Part shown: piece by piece, positions 1 to 9,100 of the stretch
How the letters are laid out: each line of letters begins with the position of its first letter
How positions within the stretch are numbered: the first letter of the stretch is position 1
Source of the DNA: an uncultured Bacteroidales bacterium
Lineage (GTDB): Bacteria; Bacteroidota; Bacteroidia; Bacteroidales; Muribaculaceae
DNA: 57,150 bases
Assembly: GCA_902779125.1 (NCBI GenBank)
Contig: CACZAC010000011.1
Coordinates: 1-57,150, forward strand
Direction of reading: 5' to 3'
Made by a program: the position numbers and the translations under genes
Notes under the pieces: generated by a model
The model's database searches: none
Seen by the model: only the letters and a program-made list of their open reading frames with translations
Told to the model about the DNA's origin: nothing

Positions 1-87
1 AATCCTGATTGGCGTGTCCCGTTGCGGAAAACAGGCGACCTCGACGACTTCGTGAGTCAATGCGTCAGTCAAGAGAATCAATACTGA
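1..87 (+). CDS. C-terminal end of an unidentified protein (5'-truncated)
   Basis: Frame 1 is open from the window edge and ends at TGA 85-87, giving 28 residues that end in DDFVSQCVSQENQY. The composition is ordinary coding sequence and a weak terminator-like hairpin follows at 119-162. I do not recognise the family from so little. It could be the end of an accessory gene belonging with the AT-rich gene to its right. It could also be a chance open frame, since only 28 codons are visible. Confidence 0.4.
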   Translation, partial: NPDWRVPLRKTGDLDDFVSQCVSQENQY

Positions 88-118
88 AGCGCCCCACCAA
101 ACCGAAAAAAAAAGAAGG

Positions 119-162
119 CGAGACCGGCACCTCTTCGGTGTTAGCCTCGTTAGCTTTTTTTC
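119..162 (+). terminator. Weak rho-independent terminator candidate
   Basis: Arms CGAG (119-122) and CTCG (146-149) enclose an inner GCACC/GGTGT stem with a TCTTC loop. A run of T follows at about 155-162. It lies 30 bp after the stop of the truncated gene at the window edge. The stem is interrupted, so this is tentative. The remainder of 163-384 holds no convincing gene or motif. Confidence 0.35.
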
Positions 163-384
163 CAGACTCGCTGTCGGTTTGATTATGCCGTCTTGAGGGC
201 ACGGTCTCCCCGTCAGGTAATAACGCCTGGTGATGGTGGTGCTGGGTGACTCTTCGCCGCCCAGTCCATACCATCGGTTAATATTGTTGTCGCCCCTTGA
301 AAGCCGCCGACGTGTTAATGTGTTGCTGCGGCCTATATTTCGGGGCTTGTTATTGTCTCTTGTATATAAGGGTTTTAGGCGTAA

Positions 385-1422
385 TCAACCGTTCTCCTCA
401 TCATATCTAAGATAAACACGATAGACGCGCTCAAAGTTTTCAGGAAACATTACATCGTCTTTGTGATAATACTTTGGGCTTGCGTATGACTTTAGGATAT
501 CACGTATAGCTTTTCTCATATTTTCTATGTCCACGCCTTGTTTATACTTTCCACTAAGTCTCTGAAAGACCTCATATATCCAATATGACACCTGATTATT
601 TGCTGAAACAAATTTACCATTTTTTGAGCCCAACTTATACAGGTCTTCGTCGCTACCATATTTGACGAGACCTTCATCAACAAAGATTTTATACATCTCA
701 TGTATTACACGATGATTCAGTTTGTCTTTTGCAACAGCACACTCTGCGATCTTTGCTTTCAGTTCCGTTATAGACATGGGATCTCTTCCATAGCGATCGT
801 AGAATTGAGGGAAAATCAATTCTTTAAACAATTTAATTGCCTTCTCGCTATGAAATTCGCAAGCAAGCCCTCTAGCACGAAAGAAATTCACTTTTATGCT
901 GTCGATAGATTTCCCTTTGGGATTATCACCATTCAATTGATTTGCGATCTCCTGGAAAGCTATTTCGTCCTCATATTCAGCTATCATCTGAGTTAACCTT
1001 TCGTCTCGGTATTCGTAATAAGCATAGTATGTTATCGACAGAGCCTTTATAAGATTGTTTGAAACAGACATAAGCTGATAGGAATTATCCTTCTTGGCTT
1101 GTGTTGAATAGTCTTTCAGTATTTTCAAGATTCTCTGCTTTACATCTTCAGCTTTATCCATAACGACAAAGTCGTTCATCACATCGGTTGCAGCACAATA
1201 CAATAAATATCGGCCAGTATCCAACCTGTCAGCCAAACATTGCTGAAAAGAAGGCAAAAAGTTAGAAGAATCAGACAACAATTTTGCGCAAGCCTCATAC
1301 CAATAACTTTGCTTTTTCTCTGAATCGTATTTGTAGATTTTGATTCCTTCATCAACCAATTGAATGACTTTATCTTTCAAGGTAATGTTAGGCACTTTTT
1401 GAATAAATTCCTCTCTGGTCAT
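385..1422 (-). CDS. Hypothetical helical protein, AT-rich, next to tRNA-Phe
   Basis: A 345-residue protein starting MTREEFIQKV. It has no signal peptide, no membrane segment and no motif I recognise. It is rich in Lys, Glu, Asp and Tyr, and predicted by eye to be mostly alpha-helical (for example residues 90-160), as in repeat-helix or scaffold-like proteins. Its base composition is clearly more AT-rich than the genes from 1681 onward, and it lies on the 3' side of the tRNA-Phe gene, a common integration site. I infer accessory DNA. No good promoter was found in 1423-1530, so readthrough from the tRNA promoter is possible. Confidence 0.7.
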   Translation of the reverse strand: MTREEFIQKVPNITLKDKVIQLVDEGIKIYKYDSEKKQSYWYEACAKLLSDSSNFLPSFQQCLADRLDTGRYLLYCAATDVMNDFVVMDKAEDVKQRILKILKDYSTQAKKDNSYQLMSVSNNLIKALSITYYAYYEYRDERLTQMIAEYEDEIAFQEIANQLNGDNPKGKSIDSIKVNFFRARGLACEFHSEKAIKLFKELIFPQFYDRYGRDPMSITELKAKIAECAVAKDKLNHRVIHEMYKIFVDEGLVKYGSDEDLYKLGSKNGKFVSANNQVSYWIYEVFQRLSGKYKQGVDIENMRKAIRDILKSYASPKYYHKDDVMFPENFERVYRVYLRYDEENG

Positions 1423-1450
1423 AGTTTAATCTGTTAATAATACATAAAAA

Positions 1451-1499
1451 ATTCGGTTGTCAAATGGTTGTCAATTTTACTCCCACTCGAAAACCGAAT
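1451..1499. repeat. Inverted repeat beside tRNA-Phe
   Basis: Arms ATTCGGTT (1451-1458) and AACCGAAT (1492-1499) flank two direct copies of GGTTGTCAA. The element lies between the tRNA 3' end and the AT-rich gene. It may be a remnant of an integration site or a processing hairpin; the sequence does not decide this. Confidence 0.4.
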
Positions 1500-1533
1500 C
1501 CTTGATTTTCTGGCACTTACGTGCAATCTTTTG

Positions 1534-1605
1534 TGGTACCTCCGGGGATCGAACCAGGGACACGCGGATTTTCAGTCCACTGCTCTACCACTGAGCTAAG
1601 GTACC
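1534..1605 (-). tRNA. tRNA-Phe (anticodon GAA)
   Basis: On the minus strand the gene reads GGTACCT at the 5' end and AGGTACC plus discriminator A at the 3' end, a complete 7-bp acceptor stem. The D arm is GCTC/GAGC, the anticodon arm is GTGGA-CTGAAAA-TCCGC with anticodon GAA, and the T loop is TTCGATC. CCA is not encoded. The T stem has one T-C mismatch. It lies between the AT-rich hypothetical gene and the membrane glycosyltransferase-like gene. Confidence 0.95.
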
Positions 1606-1620
1606 TTTCAAAAGCGAGTG

Positions 1621-1628
1621 CAAAGATA
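1621..1628 (-). promoter_or_regulatory. -7 element for tRNA-Phe
   Basis: The minus strand reads TATCTTTG, an exact match to the Bacteroidota TAnnTTTG element. It lies 16 bp upstream of the tRNA 5' end. No clear TTTG is present at -33. Confidence 0.6.
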
Positions 1629-1680
1629 CGGCGATAAAATTTCTTTTCTGAACAATGTTTATTATTCCGCCAATACACTG

Positions 1681-3438
1681 TTAATCAACATCATACAATA
1701 TAAACCATTGATTTTGCCACACGACATGGTAACTATTGATGTCGATAAAGCGGATGATTGTGGCCATCTTTTCCTTGGTCATGAATTTATCCTCATGGGG
1801 ATAGGCAAGCAGGTAATCGTCGGTCGCCTCGCTCCAATAGGGGCCCAAGTTATTGAACTTCTGGCGCAGGATGGCGGGACGTGATGCATCTAAAACGTTA
1901 AAGCGTTCGCTCATCGCCTCGGCACTGAGCAATTCGGGCCACGAGCAGCCGATGGCGGGCACGGTGCGCGTCAGGTGGTTCATCATGGGGATGCTGCCGT
2001 AGCACAACAGGGTGTCACCCTCATGGATGTAGGGTTTCAGTCCAGACAAGGTTTCGTTGATGATTTGAGCCCGCTCGGGGGTGGTGTGGATGAGAGCAGC
2101 ACGGATATCGTTGATGGCAGCCGTCTTGTGCCACAAGGCGCCACCGTCGAAATAGGTGCCCCAGGTCACGGTCTGTACCAAGCCGACGGCAATAAACACC
2201 AGCGGGAAGATGATGTTGTGGCGCCGTTGCCACACGACTGCTGCCACGGGCGCCGCCATCCAGGCGATGATGCCACCGTTATTGGTTGCGCCATCGCTGC
2301 CCAGAGGGAACACCAGCAGCATGAACAGGCCCAGCCATGCCGCCACAGCACGACTGCCGCCCTTGTAGATGACCCACACGAGCCCCGCCACACACATCAC
2401 CCACAACGGATGCATGAGATGGGACTGATGGCTCATGAAAAAGACAAGCATCACAGTCACCATCAGCCAAAACGACCAGAACTGCCAACGGGTATCAGGC
2501 CAGGAGAAATAGCGCCGAATCACCGAGTAAGCCCACCACAGACCGAACGCCTTCAGGCCCACCAGCAGGCACTGCCAATAGAATCCCAGCATCTCCATGA
2601 CCATGCCGCCGGCATTGTGGCTTGCCTCGCCGCTGCTACCGGTAGCGACACCCAGTAGGTCGGTCATGTTCTGCTTGAACAACTCAAAATGTCCCAAGGC
2701 CATCATCATGCCGACAATGGCCAACGCACCAACGGCCACACCTGCCAGCATCGTGCCACACTGGCACCGAGCGACGCGCCACGTTCTCCCGTTATAATAA
2801 TGAGCGATAAACGGCATCACAGCCAAGCCCACGGCCAGCACATTGGGGATGCGGGTAAAGGTGTTCATGCCCACGATGACGCCCGCCAGCAACAGGTGCA
2901 GCCAGCGTCCTCGTGTCAATCCCTTGAAGGTCAATGCAAGGGCCGCCACCCAAAGCAGGGCACTCATCAAGTCGTTGTTGAAGGTGTAGGGAAACTGTAC
3001 CAGCGAGGCTACTACCATTGCGAAGCCCAAGATGACCGCCGTGGCAGGGATTATGCGCTTGAGTGCCCATGCCAGAATCGCCATGCAACCCACGTTGCAC
3101 AGCACGCCCGCGACACGCATCGCCATCCACTTGCCACCCTCGGGCAACAGCGCGTTGAGCGCACCGCCAGCCACGCCGCTCAGGTAGTACATGAAGTTGT
3201 ACTCCACACTCGCGGGCGCCTTGAAGATGTTCTCAAAGAAGGTGAGGTAATAGCCCGTGTCGCACAGGTCCACACCGAAGACGGCAATCATGAGTTGCCA
3301 CAGCGTGAGCAGGGCAATCGCCCACCCCACCGAGGCGCCGTAATGGCCGTTGGCCCATTGCCTGATATGTCGCAGATGTTCTAACAAGATGTGACAAAGG
3401 TAGTGCAAGTTGAACGAAATGCCAAATTTTTGCCCCAT
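1681..3438 (-). CDS. Polytopic membrane protein, GT-C glycosyltransferase-like
   Basis: A protein of up to 585 residues with about 11-12 hydrophobic segments, followed by a soluble C-terminal part of about 150 residues. The first loop after TM1 carries the acidic motif DLCDTGYYL, as in the GT-C / family 39 (dolichyl-phosphate-mannose mannosyltransferase-like) fold, where acidic residues in the first external loop are catalytic. This suggests transfer of a sugar from a lipid carrier. A perfect promoter (3395-3426) lies inside the 5' end, so the first 17 or more codons are probably not translated. A TTG at 3387 or GTG at 3330 are better starts, and the latter falls just before TM1. The family assignment is an inference from topology and motif. 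Confidence 0.7.
   Translation of the reverse strand: MGQKFGISFNLHYLCHILLEHLRHIRQWANGHYGASVGWAIALLTLWQLMIAVFGVDLCDTGYYLTFFENIFKAPASVEYNFMYYLSGVAGGALNALLPEGGKWMAMRVAGVLCNVGCMAILAWALKRIIPATAVILGFAMVVASLVQFPYTFNNDLMSALLWVAALALTFKGLTRGRWLHLLLAGVIVGMNTFTRIPNVLAVGLAVMPFIAHYYNGRTWRVARCQCGTMLAGVAVGALAIVGMMMALGHFELFKQNMTDLLGVATGSSGEASHNAGGMVMEMLGFYWQCLLVGLKAFGLWWAYSVIRRYFSWPDTRWQFWSFWLMVTVMLVFFMSHQSHLMHPLWVMCVAGLVWVIYKGGSRAVAAWLGLFMLLVFPLGSDGATNNGGIIAWMAAPVAAVVWQRRHNIIFPLVFIAVGLVQTVTWGTYFDGGALWHKTAAINDIRAALIHTTPERAQIINETLSGLKPYIHEGDTLLCYGSIPMMNHLTRTVPAIGCSWPELLSAEAMSERFNVLDASRPAILRQKFNNLGPYWSEATDDYLLAYPHEDKFMTKEKMATIIRFIDINSYHVVWQNQWFILYDVD
3395..3426 (-). promoter_or_regulatory. Promoter of the membrane glycosyltransferase-like gene
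   Basis: On the minus strand TTTG (3426-3423) and TACCTTTG (3402-3395) are separated by exactly 20 bp, matching the Bacteroidota consensus at both elements. Transcription would begin near 3388, inside the longest open frame, which argues for a later start codon. Confidence 0.65.
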
Positions 3439-3481
3439 TCTTGCCCGTGGCAGTGAAAAAAGCAGTAAATTCGCTCGTTAA

Positions 3482-3555
3482 TTAGAAGTTAGGGGTTAGG
3501 GTTATCTTCTCTAGAGATTCTAGAATATCTAGAGCCCAAAAACCAGAAACCAAAC
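3482..3555 (+). repeat. Heptamer-periodic leader with three TCTAGA boxes
   Basis: The leader of the DUF2851 gene contains TTAGAAG, TTAGGGG and TTAGGGT in tandem (3482-3502). Next come three TCTAGA hexamers at an exact 9-bp spacing (3510, 3519, 3528). Last come CCAAAAA, CCAGAAA and CCAAAC (3536-3555), directly against the ATG at 3556. The 7-nt period recurs before era, der and upstream of rel. No TAnnTTTG element was found here. Confidence 0.6.
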
Positions 3556-4845
3556 ATGGAAGGACTGCTGCAATACATCTGGCAACATCGGCTGTGGCTC
3601 AGCGAGGACATGGTGACCAACGACGGCTGCAAGGTGCGCGTCATTGACCCTGGGCTGCTCAACACCGATTCGGGACCCGACTTTTTCAACGCCAAGGTCG
3701 AGATTGACGGGCATCTGTGGGTGGGCAACGTCGAAATCCATGTGCGCGCCAGTGACTGGAAACGTCACCATCATGACGAGGACCCGGCCTACGACAGCGT
3801 GATTCTTCATGTAGTAGAGAAAGATGATGCCCCCGTAACGCGCATCAACGGCGAAATCATCCCACAGGTCGAGTTGAAGGTGTCACCACGCTTCAACGAG
3901 TGCTATGACAAGCTGGTCAACGCCCAGGTGGAACTGCCCTGTGCAGCACGCCTCAAGGAGGTGCCCCAACTCACCGTCACCGAGTGGATAGAGGCGCTGG
4001 CTTTTGAGCGGTTGCACAGCAAGGTGGATCGCGTGCGTGAATTATATGATCGCTATCACGGCAGTTGGGAGGACATCTGCTATGTGCTGCTGGCACGCAC
4101 GCTAGGTTTTGGCATCAACAACGAGGCCTTTGAACGCCTGGCACGGGTCACGCCGTTGCGCCTGTTGCACAAGCACAGCGACTCCATCCTGCAAGTCGAG
4201 GCGCTGCTCTTCGGGCAAGCCGGGCTGCTCAACGGTGCCCACAGCAGTGAGAGTTATTACCAGCAGCTGATGCGCGAGTATGCCTTCCTTGCCAACAAAT
4301 TCTCCCTGCGCCCCATCGAGGGCACAGCATGGCGCCTGTTCCGCAGCCGTCCGCAGAATTTCCCCTATCGCCGCATCGCCCTGCTGGCCCAATTTGTTCA
4401 CGGCGGCTTCAACCTGATGAACGACATCCTCAACGCCAGCGACACCAAGGCGCTGCTGGCGCTGTTTGACATCGAACTGAGCGGCTATTGGACGACACAC
4501 TACTCCTTCGGCAAGCCTTCGCCCAGTGCTGGCCGTGCGCTGAGCAACAGCAGCATCGACATCGTCCTTATCAACACCGTTGCCCCACTCTATTATGCCC
4601 GTGGCGAGATGACCGACGACTACGGGATGACTGACCGCGCCATCGCCCTGCTCGAGGACATCCGCCCCGAGCAAAACAGCATCGTCACCATGTTCCGCAA
4701 TGCCGGCATCAAGTGTGATGATGCCTTGACCAGCCAAGCCCTCATCCAGCTGCGCCGCAACTACTGCGAGGCGCGCAAGTGCATCTACTGCCGCCTGGGG
4801 CACCGCCTGCTCGCCACCGACGCCCGGCAGAACCCCACACCATAA
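3556..4845 (+). CDS. DUF2851 family protein
   Basis: A 429-residue protein with no signal peptide. The N-terminal part contains GPDFFNAKVEIDG and WVGNVEIHVRASDW (about residues 40-75), the hallmark of DUF2851 (PF11013), a Bacteroidota family of unknown function. A YDSVILHVV segment follows and resembles a nuclease-like beta core rich in Asp, Glu and His. The C-terminus has a C-x(4)-C-x(2)-C cluster (CEARKCIYC), possibly metal-binding. The length fits the family. It is convergent with the NlpC/P60 gene. Biochemical role unknown. Confidence 0.88.
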   Translation: MEGLLQYIWQHRLWLSEDMVTNDGCKVRVIDPGLLNTDSGPDFFNAKVEIDGHLWVGNVEIHVRASDWKRHHHDEDPAYDSVILHVVEKDDAPVTRINGEIIPQVELKVSPRFNECYDKLVNAQVELPCAARLKEVPQLTVTEWIEALAFERLHSKVDRVRELYDRYHGSWEDICYVLLARTLGFGINNEAFERLARVTPLRLLHKHSDSILQVEALLFGQAGLLNGAHSSESYYQQLMREYAFLANKFSLRPIEGTAWRLFRSRPQNFPYRRIALLAQFVHGGFNLMNDILNASDTKALLALFDIELSGYWTTHYSFGKPSPSAGRALSNSSIDIVLINTVAPLYYARGEMTDDYGMTDRAIALLEDIRPEQNSIVTMFRNAGIKCDDALTSQALIQLRRNYCEARKCIYCRLGHRLLATDARQNPTP

Positions 4846-4883
4846 CAACAAGCCCAATCCACCCCGGCCAAAGGATATGACAC

Positions 4884-4913
4884 AAAACGTGCGCCCCAAC
4901 CAGGAACGCACGC
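4884..4913 (-). terminator. Terminator candidate for the NlpC/P60 gene
   Basis: Arms CGTGCG (4888-4893) and CGCACG (4907-4912) enclose a 13-nt loop. On the minus strand they are followed by TTTTGTG. The hairpin lies 26 bp beyond the stop of the minus-strand hydrolase, in the convergent gap with the DUF2851 gene. Confidence 0.45.
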
Positions 4914-4938
4914 CGTATTCATAATATGATGATTTGTT

Positions 4939-5472
4939 TTACAGTACTCTGCAGGCGCCTACATAACGACGGCTGTAGTAAGACTCGGTGTTCTTGCTCT
5001 CGGTCACGCCGCTGCTGCAAGCCGAATGGATAAAGTGGAAGGTGTTGTCCTCATTCACGCGGGTGACGATGCCTACATGGCCCACGCCACCACGACCCGA
5101 ACGACCCTGGAAGAACACGAGGTCACCAGGCTGCAGGTCTTTCTGCTTCACACGCACACCGTCAAAAATCTGGCCTCTTGAAGAACGGTCCAACTCGATG
5201 CCGAAGCGCTTGAAAACGTAGCTGGTGAAACCAGAGCAGTCAAACCCGCGGGGCGACATGGCTCCATAACGATAAGGCGTACCGCGGAAACGGTATGCAT
5301 AGTTAATGACTTGGTCAACGATGTTGTTACGGCTGTTCTGCTCGAGCTGTTCGAGCACGGTACCCTGTTTGCGGGATGCTAATTGCTGCGATTGTGCATT
5401 AAAGCAGGTAAATGAGATTGCTAAAATGATGAATAATGCTGATAAACTTATTTTACTCTTTATAAAACTCAT
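4939..5472 (-). CDS. Secreted NlpC/P60 (C40) peptidoglycan hydrolase
   Basis: A 177-residue protein with a Sec signal peptide (about residues 1-27, hydrophobic core SLSALFIILAISF, then NAQSQQ). It has a single NlpC/P60 domain from about residue 52. The catalytic Cys79 is in DCSGFTSYVF, His132 is in GHVGIV and the third polar residue is His149 in FIHSA. Such enzymes cleave gamma-D-Glu-diamino acid bonds in the cell wall stem peptide, in the periplasm. I chose the ATG at 5472 because it begins the signal peptide; an in-frame ATG at 5529 would add 19 basic residues. No substrate-binding SH3 domain is present. Confidence 0.9.
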   Translation of the reverse strand: MSFIKSKISLSALFIILAISFTCFNAQSQQLASRKQGTVLEQLEQNSRNNIVDQVINYAYRFRGTPYRYGAMSPRGFDCSGFTSYVFKRFGIELDRSSRGQIFDGVRVKQKDLQPGDLVFFQGRSGRGGVGHVGIVTRVNEDNTFHFIHSACSSGVTESKNTESYYSRRYVGACRVL

Positions 5473-5651
5473 AATATATAATTTAGAGGACTGGAAGATT
5501 GGCCTGAGCCTCCGCTTCTTTAAAGGCATTTAGAACGATGAAAAATGCCGTACGTCCTGGTTTGTCTTCTTGACGATGATAGGCGGTACCTCGACATTAA
5601 AAAGAACAATTTCTTTCGTTCTGTGCACGGCTTGCACTATCATTCACGCTG

Positions 5652-5683
5652 CAAAGGTACCTCAATCGGCCCACCCGACCAAA
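5652..5683 (-). promoter_or_regulatory. Promoter of the NlpC/P60 gene
   Basis: The minus strand has TTTG (5683-5680) and TACCTTTG (5659-5652), separated by exactly 20 bp. Transcription from about 5645 leaves a leader of roughly 170 nt before the ATG at 5472, long for this genome. Confidence 0.65.
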
Positions 5684-6101
5684 CCCTTTAAACACTTGTA
5701 AACATTTACCGAAAATTGCGGTTTTAACAAAATGTTCCACGAAAATTCCCTTATAATAGGGGCTCAAGGCCACCTTGAATGATTAATTTTTGGAAATTAA
5801 AAATGAAAAAGTTTACACTTTTTAACATTAAATGGCATCCTATAAGATTTTATTTTTAGATTTTTGCTACAAAAACGAGCCTCGAAGAAAGGTGAAAACC
5901 ACTTTCGCCTTGCAAAATGCAAGCAATCAGGGTCAATTTGTCAATTATGATGATAATGGCGTTTCTTTAGCATCCCAAGCAATACACCCGCGCCCGTGGA
6001 ACAATGACAATTCAGGGTAAGGCAGTTGCACAATGCCAAGGGGAGATTGCTATATACTGCTGCCTGAAATGGACTGTGTCAGCCAATAGAAGTAAAGAGA
6101 C
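5684..6101. other. Intergenic region without a recognisable gene
   Basis: This AT-rich stretch lies between the hydrolase promoter and the terminator of the fibronectin-III gene. A plus-strand open frame of 62 codons at 5832-6020 has no promoter, signal or recognisable composition, and I do not consider it a gene. I see no RNA fold or repeat that stands out. Confidence 0.5.
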
Positions 6102-6134
6102 AAAACGGGCGACCCATTTCAGGTCGCCCGTTTT
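6102..6134 (-). terminator. Strong rho-independent terminator
   Basis: A perfect 13-bp stem, AAAACGGGCGACC (6102-6114) with GGTCGCCCGTTTT (6122-6134), and a 7-nt loop. On the minus strand it lies about 50 bp downstream of the stop of the fibronectin-III protein. The flanking A and T tracts would let it work in both directions. Confidence 0.85.
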
Positions 6135-6182
6135 GAAGTTTATTGAGATTCTAAAATCGAATCTAGGCCGATGATGAGATGA

Positions 6183-9100
6183 TTACTTCAGAACCTTAAC
6201 GGTGCTGGAGGTGCCATCGGTGTAGGTGGTGACGATAATCGTCACACCATTAGCCTGCTGCATCTCCTGGCCGAGAGCGTTGAAGTAGCGTACGCTAGCA
6301 ACCTGCTTGCCGTTGGTCATCTCGTCGATACCAGTGGCCGTGCCAGCGGGAATCTCAGCGGTCAAGGAAACCTCGCCGTCGGTCTGGCCGGGGATGTGGG
6401 CTACAGCCACGAATTGGATAGTCTGAGCTTCCTCGGTGATGGTAACAGTGAAGGGATTAGGTACCTCAACACGGTTGCCATCCTCATCAATCATATACAG
6501 TGTTACTACTGCATCGGGATCGCCCTCTTTTACTTGAGCAGTGAAGGTGTAGAACTCTTCACCAGGAGTGCTGATAATCTCAGGAGCTGCGGTCTGAGCC
6601 GGTTCTACATATTCCGTAGTGGTGAAGAAGACAGACTCGGTCCAATTGCTGGTAGCGCGACTAACAACGCCCTGAACCTGAACCTCATAGGTGGTTTCGG
6701 GAGTCAAGCCCTCGATAGTGTAAGCAGGCGTAACATTGTTAATCTCAATCCAATCGCCAGCCGGCTCATCCTCGGGAGAAGCCATATAGAAGTCGACGAC
6801 ATTCAGGATGTACTTATCGGTCACATTATAGTGGCGGATTGCGATATAACCCTGCTGACCTGCATATTCGCTAAGGTTGAAGGTGTAAGTGGTCTTAGTG
6901 CCAGTTGCCTCGATATCCTCGCTAACTGGAACGAAGTCGGCAACGTCAGTACCAGTAGTGCTTACATATACACGGAATACCTCTTCGGCATAGCTCGGAT
7001 CCTGTCCCCAAGCAACGAAGCTAACCTCGGGACCAATCAAGGCCTGCGGAGTAATAACCCAGTTGTCAGGAGTGAGGGCACCGCCACCCTGGATGTAGCT
7101 ATTCGAAGAAAGGGTGGTTTGTACCGTTCCATCACCAAGAGTCAGGTTCCAAACATACCAGTTCTGACCATCACCATCAGCGTCAATGGTTGTCCAGCCC
7201 TCGGGCAGATTACCAGTTGCAATACCTTGGAAGTCTTCTTCAATGCCCTTATTAATGGCAGCCTTGCGGTAACGCAGGTTGTAAGTGTCTTGACTTCCTA
7301 CCCAGTTAGCAGTGGCTGTCGTTGACGTAACATCAATGACTTCCAGATCGCTAGGCGCAGCATCAAGACGAAGCGTTGTAAATACCTCAGATTCGGTCCA
7401 AGCCGAGGTTCCATCTGCATAGACACTTTGTACCTGAACCTCATAGGTGGTGCCGTCTTGCAGCGGCTCCATAGTAAAGGGACTGGTCACACCTTCCATG
7501 ACGGTCCATTCAGCATCAGCATCAACTCCATTGATTGCTACCGCATCAATAAAGAGATAGTAGCCTTGAGCATCGTGGTGACGGATAGCAACATAGCCTT
7601 CCTGCCCAGCAAAAGCGCTCAGGTCAAATTCTTTCTTGTCCCACTGGTTGAGTACACCAGAAGTGTTGATGTTCTCTTCGATTGCAACGAAGTCGGCAGC
7701 ATCGGTGCCAGTAGTCGAAACATATACGCTGTAGTTCTCAACATAGTTGGTGCCGAGGTCGGCAGCATAGAATTCAAGTGTACCACCAAGCTTAACCTTC
7801 GGGCTAATCAACCAATTGTCGACACCAAGGGGTGAATTGGTTTGTTCATTCAAGCTCGCATCAGCCATGCAGTACTCGCCATCGGCAGCAACGAGAGGTG
7901 TGCCACTCATATTGTAAGAGCTGATCTGCATAACCTGCCAACCGTTATTGAACGTCCAGCCAGAAGGAAGTTCTGTGCCTTCGAAGCTCTCGCTCATGTC
8001 AGTCTTAACGCGGTAGCGCAGGTTGTAGCTCTCGCCCTCGCCAGTCCAAGAGGCTTCAGCGCTCTTTGCGGTGATTTTGCCAACTGCAAGGTCGGTCGGC
8101 AATGCGAAACGCAACGGAGTGGTGAATGTGCATACATCGCTCCAAATGCTCATCTCATCATCCGTACACATTGAGCGCACATAAGCCTTGTAGGTCGTAT
8201 TCTCCTCAAGTCCGGTGAGTTGCAAGGTGGGCTCGCCATTAACGGTCACGGGCTCAGCATCATCAGGATTAAAGTCACCGGTACCGCAAACAACCTGCCA
8301 CAGGTCTTGTTCCTCGTTGCCGGGTGTCCAGGTCAAGGTAGCGCCGTCATAAACGACATTGCTTGCGGTGAGATTTGTCGGACGCGGGCAATTAACTCGC
8401 GAAAAACGGAATGTAGTGAGAACACCGGCAGTGAGTGATGAACCTTGGGGATGGGAATAGATGACATTTCCGTTATCATCAACAATCTCGGCGGCGGTTT
8501 CACCAACGTAGGAGCCAGCAACCCAAACCACGTCATAGTCTTCGCCGTAGCACAGGCTGACAGTTCCTGTTGCTTCAGCTCCCGTAACCATAGTGAGTTC
8601 TGCAATCAGCAAACCAGTATTGTGATGAACAATCTGGATTTTGTTACCGTTCCAGCCGTCACCGTATGAATCGGTAAGGGTATAGGTGATTTCGCCCATG
8701 TCATCGACATCACACAATGCTGTGGTAAACGACATATCTGTCCAACCGCTCAAGTTGCCATCACCATAGTCAGACTGAACACGCACGTCATAGGTTGTAG
8801 CATTGTGGAGAACGTCAAGGTCAATAGAAGGAGTTGATACCGACCCAGCGGGAATCCACTCTTCCTCGCTGTGCATCTTGTACTCTACGTTCCAGGAAGT
8901 CTCTTCGCCACCAGGCGTCCATGTAATGGTTGCACTGTTAGGCGTGATGTTGCTTGCCTGCAAGTTGGTGGGCTTGTAGTAAACCACACCGGTCGCGGGC
9001 TCGTAGGTGAAGGTGGTTTTGGGGAGGAAGTCACGCTGAGTGGGCTCGATTGCATCCTGAGAGGAATAGTTGTAACCCTGCACCGCAGCGCCCTCAACGT

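Noticed and set aside
65-274. 69-codon minus-strand frame near the window edge
   Set aside because: Low-complexity translation, no promoter, and it overlaps the end of the plus-strand truncated frame.
1975-2658. Plus-strand open frame of 227 codons
   Set aside because: It is antisense to the membrane glycosyltransferase-like gene and is His/Gln-rich, as expected for the complement of membrane-protein codons.
5832-6020. 62-codon plus-strand frame in the gap before the fibronectin-III gene
   Set aside because: No promoter, no signal and no recognisable composition; the gap is otherwise noncoding.
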